NCBI GenBank assembly: GCA_002449845.1
Contig: DJXW01000007.1
Span: forward strand, 16,657 to 80,656
Source of the DNA: Prevotella sp. UBA6994
GTDB taxonomy: Bacteria; Bacteroidota; Bacteroidia; Bacteroidales; Bacteroidaceae
Direction of reading: 5' to 3'
Length of the DNA stretch: 64,000 nt
The notes under the pieces are model-generated. The model saw only the letters and a list, made by a program, of their open reading frames with translations. It was not told the origin of the DNA and made no database searches. Shown piece after piece: positions 45,861 to 54,800 of the stretch. The number at the start of each line of letters is the position of its first letter. The first letter of the stretch is position 1. The position numbers were made by a program, and so were the translations under genes.

Positions 45861-47351
45861 TTATTTAAAATACTTTCCGATTACGGGCAAACTACCCAAG
45901 GGCATATCTCGGCGAACAATGACTGCAAGGAATACCATCAGCAGCACCGTATTGACGAGCAAAGCAGCCCAGACAGGCAGATACTCATTAGCCTGAGCCA
46001 TCAGCACGAAAAGTACAACCGTAAGTAGGATATAAAACGCAATCTCTTTCAACGGATATTGAATGGGATAATATTTCTGCCCTGCAAAGTAGGAGATAAT
46101 CATTGACACACCGTAAGCTGCAAAACCAGCCCACGCACAAGCCATGTAACTGAAACGGGGAATGAACAACACATCCACTACGATAAGTACCACGGCACCT
46201 ATTCCCGAAAACCATGCTCCCCAAATGGTACGGTCGGTAAGCTTATACCAAAATGAGAGGTTGAAGAAAATACCAAACATAATTTCTGCAGCCATCACAA
46301 TAGGCACTACGCGCAAACCTTCCCAATAACTTTTACCTACGAGATAACGTAATACATCCATATAAGCTATGACGGCAAGGAAAGCCAACAACGTGAAAAT
46401 AATGAAGTATTTCATTGCCAGTGCGTATGTCTCTTTGCTATCCTTGTCTTTGCTTCTGCCAAACACGAAGGGTTCGTAAGCATACCTGAACGCCTGTGTT
46501 ATCATCACCATAATCATGGCTATCTTGATACAAGCGCCATAAATGCCAAGTTGCGTGTGGGCTTCCTCAACAGTACCATCATAGAGATAAGGAAAAAGAA
46601 TCTGAGAAGCAGCTTGATTAAGTTGTCCTGCCAATCCCATCACCAATAATGGCCACGCATAACCAAGCATACGTTTACTAGTAGCTCGGTCGAAACCAAA
46701 GCGAAAACCTTCCATCTCTTTCCAAAGAAGGAGCATCTTGACAAAGGAACAGAATATATTGATGTAGAACACCCACACTACTTCAAGTGTGAACTGCGAG
46801 TCATACATGCCGAAGGGATTCAACTTCAATGCAGGTAACACAATCAAGTAGAGTATGTTCAGAATGATGTTCATAATGATATTGAATATCTGGATACTTG
46901 CAAACTTGATAGGCCTGTGCAAATAGCGCAGATAAGCCATGGGAATAGCAACGAAAGCATCAATGGCTACCGTGACAAACATCACCCAAATATACTCTGG
47001 ATGGTCACTGTATCCCATCATGTTGGCAAGTGGCTGCAAGCACACACTCACAATGGCAGCAAAGACAAGCGATGTGGTTGCTACCATACGCAAGGCGGTG
47101 GAATAGACACGCTCTGGATTCTCGCCTTCCTTGCTCATGAAACGGAAAAACGTGGTCTCCATGCCATACGTCAGGAGGATAATCAATAGCGAAACGTAGG
47201 CATAGACGTTCGTGATAATACCATATTGTCCACCTGCGGCATTAAAGTGCTTCGTCTGTATCGGTACTAAAAAGTAGTTGATAAATCGAGCCAAGATACT
47301 ACTCAGACCGTAAATGGCAGTATCTTTTACCAGTGACTTTAAATTTGCCAT
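45861..47351 (-). CDS. Wzx-like oligosaccharide flippase (MATE/MOP superfamily)
   Basis: This 496-residue protein has about 14 membrane helices. The opening SLVKDTAIYGLSSILARFINYFLVPI and the LKRMLGYAWPLLVMGLAGQLNQ-type repeat (here SKRMLGYAWPLL) are typical of polysaccharide-export flippases of the MOP superfamily, which move lipid-linked saccharides across the inner membrane. There are no transferase genes beside it, so it may serve the O-antigen, capsule or another glycan made elsewhere, including the pathway at 8263-17097. It lies 11 bp after the SpmAB-type gene on the same strand and is probably in one operon with it. MurJ-like peptidoglycan flipping is a less likely alternative. Confidence 0.85.
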   Translation of the reverse strand: MANLKSLVKDTAIYGLSSILARFINYFLVPIQTKHFNAAGGQYGIITNVYAYVSLLIILLTYGMETTFFRFMSKEGENPERVYSTALRMVATTSLVFAAIVSVCLQPLANMMGYSDHPEYIWVMFVTVAIDAFVAIPMAYLRYLHRPIKFASIQIFNIIMNIILNILYLIVLPALKLNPFGMYDSQFTLEVVWVFYINIFCSFVKMLLLWKEMEGFRFGFDRATSKRMLGYAWPLLVMGLAGQLNQAASQILFPYLYDGTVEEAHTQLGIYGACIKIAMIMVMITQAFRYAYEPFVFGRSKDKDSKETYALAMKYFIIFTLLAFLAVIAYMDVLRYLVGKSYWEGLRVVPIVMAAEIMFGIFFNLSFWYKLTDRTIWGAWFSGIGAVVLIVVDVLFIPRFSYMACAWAGFAAYGVSMIISYFAGQKYYPIQYPLKEIAFYILLTVVLFVLMAQANEYLPVWAALLVNTVLLMVFLAVIVRRDMPLGSLPVIGKYFK

Positions 47352-47362
47352 ATTTTCTTATC

Positions 47363-48595
47363 TTATCCAAAAAACATATATGCAATAGCTGTTGCGGCTA
47401 TCATTCCTGCTAAGTCTGCCAACAATCCACAGGTCACGGCGTGACGAGTGTGCTTCACGGCTACAGAACCGAAATAAACGGCAATGATATAAAATGTGGT
47501 GTCTGTAGATCCCTGGAAGATACAACTCAATCGTCCAGGGAAGCTGTCTGCCCCGTATGTAGTCATTGCATCTACCATCATTCCACGAGCTCCACTACCT
47601 GAAAGCGGTTTCATCAATGCCGTCGGCAATGCACCAACGAAATCGGTATTTCCTCCACAAGTCGTAACCATCCACTTAATACCGTCTATGAGCATGTCCA
47701 TGGCTCCTGATGCACGAAATACTCCAATGCCAACAAGTATTGCCACTAAATATGGAATGATGCGTACTGCTGTGGAGAAACCGTCTTTGGCTCCTTCGAT
47801 AAAGGCATCATAGACATTCACTTTCTTCCTGATACCCGCCAAGATAAAGGAGATAATGATGATCATCAACAGGATATTGGCAACAGTTGTACTCACTACA
47901 TTCATCTGCTCTTTGTCTAACTGACCGAAACCCCATACTATGGCTGCCACCAACGTACACATTCCGCCCAACGTCAACAACATGGTACGATTAAACAGGT
48001 TAATGCGCTGATACATGGACGTTACGATGATACCTGCCATCGTGGAGAAGAATGTAGCCAATAGGATGGGGATGAAAATATCCGTGGGATTAGCTGCACC
48101 CAACTGTACACGATACACCATGATACTCACGGGAATCAGCGTAAGCCCCGACGTGTTCAGCACCAAGAACATAATCATCGGATTAGTGGCTGTGTCTTTC
48201 TTGGGATTCAACTCTTGCATCTGCTCCATTGCTCGTAATCCCATGGGAGTTGCGGCATTGTCGAGTCCTAACATATTGGCGGCAATGTTCATGAAGATAC
48301 TACCCGTAACGGGATGTCCCTTGGGAATATCGGGAAATAATTTGGTGAACACGGGAGAGAGCACTCGTGCCAAAACATTCACAACTCCACCCTTTTCGCC
48401 TATCTTCATGATGCCTAACCACAGTGAGAGTACACCTGTCAAACCAAGCGAAATCTCAAATGCGGTCTTGGATGTCTCAAACGTTGAGTTCATCATGGCT
48501 GGAAAAACATCGAAATCGCCCATGAAAACCAATTTCACCAAAGCGATAACAAAAGCTATCAGAAAAAAAGCTATCCAAATGTAATTAAGTACCAT
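47363..48595 (-). CDS. Fused SpmA-SpmB (nucleoside-recognition) membrane protein
   Basis: This 410-residue polytopic protein joins two Gate domains. The N-terminal half has NIAANMLGLDNAATPMGLRAMEQMQ (SpmA signature). The C-terminal half has VGIGVFRASGAMDMLIDG and GSTDTTFYIIAVYFGSV (SpmB signature). In sporulating bacteria the two halves are separate proteins linked to spore-core dehydration. In non-sporulating Bacteroidota the fusion is common and its role is unknown, though a transport function is implied by the Gate fold. It has a -7 promoter 60 bp upstream and leads the flippase gene. Confidence 0.87.
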   Translation of the reverse strand: MVLNYIWIAFFLIAFVIALVKLVFMGDFDVFPAMMNSTFETSKTAFEISLGLTGVLSLWLGIMKIGEKGGVVNVLARVLSPVFTKLFPDIPKGHPVTGSIFMNIAANMLGLDNAATPMGLRAMEQMQELNPKKDTATNPMIMFLVLNTSGLTLIPVSIMVYRVQLGAANPTDIFIPILLATFFSTMAGIIVTSMYQRINLFNRTMLLTLGGMCTLVAAIVWGFGQLDKEQMNVVSTTVANILLMIIIISFILAGIRKKVNVYDAFIEGAKDGFSTAVRIIPYLVAILVGIGVFRASGAMDMLIDGIKWMVTTCGGNTDFVGALPTALMKPLSGSGARGMMVDAMTTYGADSFPGRLSCIFQGSTDTTFYIIAVYFGSVAVKHTRHAVTCGLLADLAGMIAATAIAYMFFG

Positions 48596-48654
48596 ATATC
48601 TTGATTTTTTCTACTATTCCAGACTTGTATGTCTTCCTAACAGTCTATTGCTTG

Positions 48655-48662
48655 CAAAATTA
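48655..48662 (-). promoter_or_regulatory. -7 element of the SpmAB/flippase operon
   Basis: CAAAATTA on the plus strand reads TAATTTTG on the minus strand and matches TAnnTTTG. It is 60 bp before the start codon. No -33 box is evident. Confidence 0.5.
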
Positions 48663-48746
48663 CGAAGAATTATCGGTATAATTAACCGCAATTTCTCAAA
48701 ATTCTTTTCATATTAGCGATAATTGACTTTTGTCATCATTCATTTG

Positions 48747-48777
48747 GTTGATTATTGGAAAAAAAATTATAACTTTG
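48747..48777 (+). promoter_or_regulatory. Promoter of the GH95 gene
   Basis: GTTG (48747-48750) and TAACTTTG (48770-48777) are 19 bp apart. The ATG at 48795 follows 17 bp later. Confidence 0.55.
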
Positions 48778-48794
48778 CAAAAAACTACAACCTT

Positions 48795-51700
48795 ATGACA
48801 AAACGACTTTTATTTTTCATCGCATTCTTGCCATTTTTCACAACTGCAACGGCTCAATCAAATCAGGAGGTGACAATTCAGGGGACAACGACTTGGACTC
48901 CGGAACATAAACATACGTTATGGTACACATCACCTGCCACAACATGGATGTCGCAGGCTTTACCCATTGGCAACGGACAATTCGGTGCTACCATCATGGG
49001 AGGCATTCGACAAGATAACATTCAATTCAACGACAAAACTCTATGGCGTGGACATGTGGGTAGCATTGTTGGCAATGGCGAATATGGCAGTTATTTGAAC
49101 TTCGGCCAACTGACCATTACCACTACAGATGCGGAATCTGCCACGGATTACAGACGTTATCTTGACTTACAAGATGGTCTGGCTGGAGTGGCTTATTCAT
49201 CAAATGACATTGATTATCAACGTGATTATATTGCATCGTTCCCAGACGATGTAGTTGCCATTCGTTATAAATCATCTTCGTCGGGACATATCAATACGAT
49301 TCTTACCCTTACCAATGCCAATGGAAACGCTCCTACATACACTCAAGATGGAATTGTGGGAGTGGCTACGTTTAACGGTACGATTGCCAGAACGGGTACC
49401 TCTTATCCAGAGAGCTATTATTGCATGATGAGGGTGTCCACTAAGGGTGGAACAATTGAAGCTACTACCGACGGAATTCGGGTTAGCAATGCCGATGAAA
49501 TGTACGTTTTCTTACGTGGTGCTACTAACTTCTCTCCCGATAACGATACTTATATCTATCCTGCCAAAGACTTACCCAATAAGGTATTGCAAACGGTGAA
49601 GTCTGCATCTGAAAAGGGATTCGCCAACATTTTATCCACGCATATAGCCGACTATCATTCATTGGCTAATAGGTGTTCTCTCACATTGACTGAAGCCAAC
49701 AACGAAAAGCCTACGCCTAAATTGATTTCTGCTTTCAAGGGAAATCCTAAAAACAATCTCTTACTTGAAGAATTGTATTTCACCTATGGTCGCTATTTGC
49801 TTATCTCAAGTAGCAGGGGTGTTGCCCTTCCCGCTAACTTGCAGGGTATCTGGAACAACAGTAATTCACCAGCATGGAACAGTGACATTCATTCTAACAT
49901 CAACGTGCAAATGAACTATTGGCCAGCTGAAGTAACCAATTTGAGCGAATTGCATACAGCCTACACTGATTATATTTATCGGGAAGCGTGCATTAGACCG
50001 CAATGGAGGAAAAATGCTTCGCAAATTGCCGGGCAGACAAAAGGGTGGACCATTACAACAGAGAACAACATCTATGGTTCTGGTTCCAACTGGATGCAAA
50101 ACTATACCATCGCCAACGCTTGGTATTGTATGCACCTTTGGCAACATTACCAATTTACGCTCGACAAGGAATATCTACGAACCAAAGCTTTGCCTGCAAT
50201 GGTGTCTTGTTGCGAGTATTGGCTGGAACGATTGAAATTGGCTGCCGATGGCACATACGAATGTCCTAACGAATATTCCCCAGAACATGGTCCTGGATCT
50301 GAAAACGCCACGGCGCATTCTCAGCAATTGGTTTGGAATCTTTTCAACAACACACTGAATGCTATCGATGAATTGGGCGAAAATTGCGTTCCCGTTTCTT
50401 TCAAGAACAATCTCACCAATAAGTTCAGCAAACTGGACGAGGGTATTGCCACGGAGGTGGTAAACGGCACTACGCTCTTACGTGAATGGAAATATACGTC
50501 GCAATCTAAGGTGTCATCATACAACTCTCATCGACACTTGTCGCATCTCATAGGTTTATACCCGGGAAGCCAAATCTCTATGGACGCTAAACCTTATGTT
50601 TACGAGGCGGCAAAAAATTCTTTAAATGTAAGGGGGTATGCAGGTACTGGCTGGTCGTTGGGATGGAAGGTAAATCTTCATGCTCGTTGTCACGACGGAG
50701 CACGATGTGAAAGTCTCATCGAAAAGGCTCTCACGCTCACTACGGTCACTTATAACGACGGCTCTGAACGTGGTGGAATCTATGAGAATCTTTGGGATGC
50801 TCATCCTCCTTTTCAAATTGACGGAAACTTTGGCGTTACGGCTGGTATGGCTGAAATGCTCTTGCAAAGTCATCACGGTAAATTGGAATTGCTTCCAGCT
50901 TTGCCTGTTGACACTTGGACAAAAGGAGAAGTGCGTGGACTGAGAGCCATCAACGGATTTGGCATTGACATGACTTGGGAGAATGGGAAAGCTACTACTA
51001 TAAAGATTTCTTCAGATGCAGGAAAGACTGCCATCATCAAACACCCTGACGCATCTTGTTGTTTCGACATCACGGATAGCGAAGGAAATAAGGTGGATTT
51101 CCAAATTATCAATGACAACGAGATTTCTTTCCCTACTACCATCGGAACCTCTTACACACTCATCAACAATGGGCAAACTAACATTTCTCGATATGAGGGA
51201 ATCATAGATGGCGATTATTACATTGCCTTTCCTGGTGAGCCAACCACCTTCTTGCGACAAGTTTCCGTGAAATCTGGTCATCTGGAACTGACTGAAGACA
51301 ATCAACAAAGTGGGACGATATGGACGATTACCAGTTATAATGCCAATGACTATCCCAAATATAGCTCACATCCAGCATGGCTAAACGACGGCAAGGTGTA
51401 TTTCTTCAACAATAAGGATTTCAATTACGGGTTACGCAACCTTTTCATCCGTTCCAACACAGTAAATGCCTTATCTCTTCATCCCGTTTTCATACACAGA
51501 CTGACAAAATTGATTGCCATTCGTGCCACTAACGTAGATAGTCAGTTGAGCAATTATGACAACTGGTATGGTGTGGAAGATGGTACGCTTTCCGCCAAAT
51601 TAACATCTCCCTCTTGTTGCTGGCAACTGCAACCAGCTCCCACCAACGCCATTCATTCGATGAATAACACCAATCCCGTTATCAAAACCGAATACTTCAC

Positions 51701-51806
51701 CATTGACGGCATTCACTCTACCCACCCCACCCAAAAGGGTATCTACATCCGCCAAAACCAGCATTCCGATGGTTCCGTGAGACAAGTGAAGGCTATTGTT
51801 CAATAG
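48795..51806 (+). CDS. GH95 alpha-L-fucosidase/alpha-L-galactosidase family enzyme, secreted
   Basis: ATG 48795 gives 1003 residues with a signal peptide (MTKRLLFFIAFLPFFTTATAQ); the longer frame overlaps the promoter. GH95 features are ALPIGNGQFGATIMGG with a beta-sandwich N-terminal domain, the NINVQMNYWPAE loop with Asn368 and Asn370, SPEHG with the acid Glu497, and HPPFQIDGNFG with Asp676, all equivalent to the Asn/Asn/Glu/Asp set of the bifidobacterial AfcA fucosidase. A further beta domain (about 790-960) precedes a tail (YFTIDGIHSTHPTQKGIYIRQ) that resembles the C-terminus of the large protein at 37520. The enzyme cleaves terminal alpha-1,2-L-fucose or L-galactose from host or plant glycans (xyloglucan side chains are possible). 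It stands alone, with only 14 bp to the convergent helicase gene. Confidence 0.92.
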   Translation: MTKRLLFFIAFLPFFTTATAQSNQEVTIQGTTTWTPEHKHTLWYTSPATTWMSQALPIGNGQFGATIMGGIRQDNIQFNDKTLWRGHVGSIVGNGEYGSYLNFGQLTITTTDAESATDYRRYLDLQDGLAGVAYSSNDIDYQRDYIASFPDDVVAIRYKSSSSGHINTILTLTNANGNAPTYTQDGIVGVATFNGTIARTGTSYPESYYCMMRVSTKGGTIEATTDGIRVSNADEMYVFLRGATNFSPDNDTYIYPAKDLPNKVLQTVKSASEKGFANILSTHIADYHSLANRCSLTLTEANNEKPTPKLISAFKGNPKNNLLLEELYFTYGRYLLISSSRGVALPANLQGIWNNSNSPAWNSDIHSNINVQMNYWPAEVTNLSELHTAYTDYIYREACIRPQWRKNASQIAGQTKGWTITTENNIYGSGSNWMQNYTIANAWYCMHLWQHYQFTLDKEYLRTKALPAMVSCCEYWLERLKLAADGTYECPNEYSPEHGPGSENATAHSQQLVWNLFNNTLNAIDELGENCVPVSFKNNLTNKFSKLDEGIATEVVNGTTLLREWKYTSQSKVSSYNSHRHLSHLIGLYPGSQISMDAKPYVYEAAKNSLNVRGYAGTGWSLGWKVNLHARCHDGARCESLIEKALTLTTVTYNDGSERGGIYENLWDAHPPFQIDGNFGVTAGMAEMLLQSHHGKLELLPALPVDTWTKGEVRGLRAINGFGIDMTWENGKATTIKISSDAGKTAIIKHPDASCCFDITDSEGNKVDFQIINDNEISFPTTIGTSYTLINNGQTNISRYEGIIDGDYYIAFPGEPTTFLRQVSVKSGHLELTEDNQQSGTIWTITSYNANDYPKYSSHPAWLNDGKVYFFNNKDFNYGLRNLFIRSNTVNALSLHPVFIHRLTKLIAIRATNVDSQLSNYDNWYGVEDGTLSAKLTSPSCCWQLQPAPTNAIHSMNNTNPVIKTEYFTIDGIHSTHPTQKGIYIRQNQHSDGSVRQVKAIVQ

Positions 51807-51820
51807 CTATCAGACAGTGA

Positions 51821-54800
51821 TTAGTCTTTATCATTATTGGTGACTTTCTCTATAACATCACCCACTTTTGTCAATACCAAATTTGCCAAGCACACTGCAT
51901 ATTCTGTAGCTGATTCTATTGGATGCCAAGCCAATGTATAGCTCACCTTGGCACTTGTCACCTCATATCCTTTATCAGTCCAGTTCTTCAGTTTTTTCTT
52001 ACCAGTGGCAGACAATGCAGCAATGTTAATTCCTTGCTTGTTGAGCAAGTAGCCATCGTTGAATTGCAAGCTTTCTCCACTTCTGAGGCGAAGCACTATA
52101 TCCTTCCGACCTATAAAGAAATCAAGCCATACATCGTGCATGTCCAGCGCAATGGATATGGATGTATATTGTACCGGTGGATTTGTAACAAGATATAGAT
52201 TTTTCTTTGCGCGAGTAAGTCCCACATAATAGGCTCGCATATCGTTTATGTCTTTTTTATCAGGTACAGGCGACAAGAGATAAACAGTATCAAACTCCCT
52301 GCCTTTTGCCTTGTGGATGGTACTTACAAAAACAGACTGGTTATCTGTAGCTATAAAATCCTCTATTTTCGATTCAAAAATGTATTCTCGAAGGTCGCTG
52401 CGATAATAGATTTTATGGGTTGTTTCAAAATCTTCAAAGAAATGCCTCATGACATTCAAACAAGTGCTCGAAGAATAAGTTTCGAGTGTACGTTGTTTCG
52501 CTATGTGCCACTTTTCCCCAGATATTGAAGCGTCATTCTCCTCTCCAAGTTGCTTCAGGAAATAGCGTACTTCTGCAAGATTACCAAAACGGAATCCACC
52601 CATTGATTGTGCAACAATAACATGTAAGCCTCGTTTCTCCAATTCGTACGCTACCTGCATGGCTTCCTCATTCGTCCGTGTAAGCATGGCAGTACTTCCT
52701 TGAATGCTTAATCCTGTATCCAGAAATGATTTCAACGTCTTTACCGTGCCTTCCTCTCCCGTTGCCGACTTAATAAGCGTATGCTTCATACGTTCAGGGA
52801 TGTATTGTACAAAACGGTTAGCACAGTTTACTACAGCACGTGCCGAACGGTAATTGTCTGTCATCTCATATAGCTTAGCACCTTCTTGGTTAACGAGTGA
52901 TTGCATATATTTTGAATCAGAACCACGAAATGCGTAGATGTTTTGGTCATCATCACCCACGGCTATTACTCGCATTTCCTCATTCTGATGCATCAAGGCC
53001 TTTACCAAACGGAAATCATCAGCTCCCATATCTTGAGCCTCATCAATGACAAGTACGCTCTTGGCTATCTTTGATGGTTCTACCTCACCACGCTCTATCA
53101 TCTCTGCCGCATGGCGAACCACATCACGAGCCTCATCTAAACTGCCTTGTTTGCCTATCAAGTCAAAGCTATACGAGTGAAATGTCTTGATGTCAACAAA
53201 ATGTGCCGCATTTTCCACCAACCCAATGAGTCGTTTCTTAAATTCTGTAGCGGCGGCTCGTGAAAAGGTAAGCATCAACAACTGTTCATGCTTCACGTCT
53301 TCCAACAACAATAACGAGGCTAACTTATGGACAAGTACTCTCGTTTTTCCACTACCAGGACCAGCAGCAACAACAATATATTTCGACTGCTTATCATCAA
53401 TAATCTCACGCTGTAGCTTTGATAGTTCACCAAAGAGTTTGTTATATTTAGCTGGGGTGATATTTTTGTCTATCTGTACTCGTCGCTCTTCCTTGAAATA
53501 GTGATTGATGAACTTACGGAAGTCCATTGTAAAATAATCGTTGACGAAATGCAGTGCTGCCTTATAGTCACGCACCATCAGATTGGCATATTCACCAACG
53601 ATATGAATCTGACGAATACGTTGTTTGTAAAATTCGTCCAAAAGGCGATATTGCTCCTTACCATATCTGATGCGACGATCTACGATACGATCTATCATCA
53701 TTGTATTGTAAATGACGATAAAACCACCTTCAATCTTCACCAATTCGGTTTTTGTGAGAAATAGCAAGGCTTCCTCAATATCTGCAATATCTGGTTTATC
53801 ACTATCAGAAAACATTGTTGTTTGATGAGTGGCAATATATTGCTGGAGAAGTTCTATGATTGAGAAATTGACGAGCGTGGTTTCCTTGGCAGAATCTCTT
53901 TCTGCATTGAGTTTTTCTACAATAAAACGACAGATGTCCATACGTCGTTCAAAACGAGCCATCGTTATCTCTCGTGAAGCCTGCAGGCGTATGCCCACAT
54001 AACCATTGAAGGCATGTTCTTGTTTGTGGATATATCCTTTCAATGACAAGAAATGAAGCAACATCCTCAATCGTTTGATGTTTGAGTAAGTAAGTCCTGC
54101 CTTCTGGGCTTCCTCGTTGAGTTCTTTGTAACTCATCCTGTATGCTTCCTGCCCAAATCGTTGCAAGAGAAACCGTTCCATCTTCATGATAATATCAAGA
54201 TTACGCAAAGATGTGCCTTTGCTAATCCAAGCTTGCATGTCGCGACTGTCTGCCAGCAAGCCGTCTTGTCGCATCAGATTGACATTCCTGATGACTGTCT
54301 CCTTGCTTAATCCAAGAATATCCGCCAAATAATCTATACGAGTTTCAGCTTCAGCACCCCGAGCATCCGCAGTAGCATGGGCACTGATAAGTGATTTGAT
54401 GATGCGGGCAGCCTCCTCTCGCGACTGTTTGTCAAACAGTGGTGAGACAGTCAGTTTGTGACGGGCTTCATCCATATTCTTCACGGCAATGCCTGTAGCA
54501 AAGATGTGTGGTGAATTGCTGCCTCGTTGGATAAATCCAGCATCTTCAAGAGCTGCAATGGCAGCTTTGACACGTGTCTCTACATCGTCTATCTCGTCTC
54601 CCCATCCAGCTTGTCGGGCAATGTCCAATGGAGAACAACTTACCTGGTCTCGCTTGACAGTGAGCTCTTTGATGGCTTTCCATACCTGTTGAATCTCACT
54701 AATACTTAGTTTAGTCTGATTGAGCAAGATGAAATGTTTATCGAGGTCACTGTCTGCATAGAGCACAAAACATTCTGCTTGCATTTGTGGGTCACGACCA

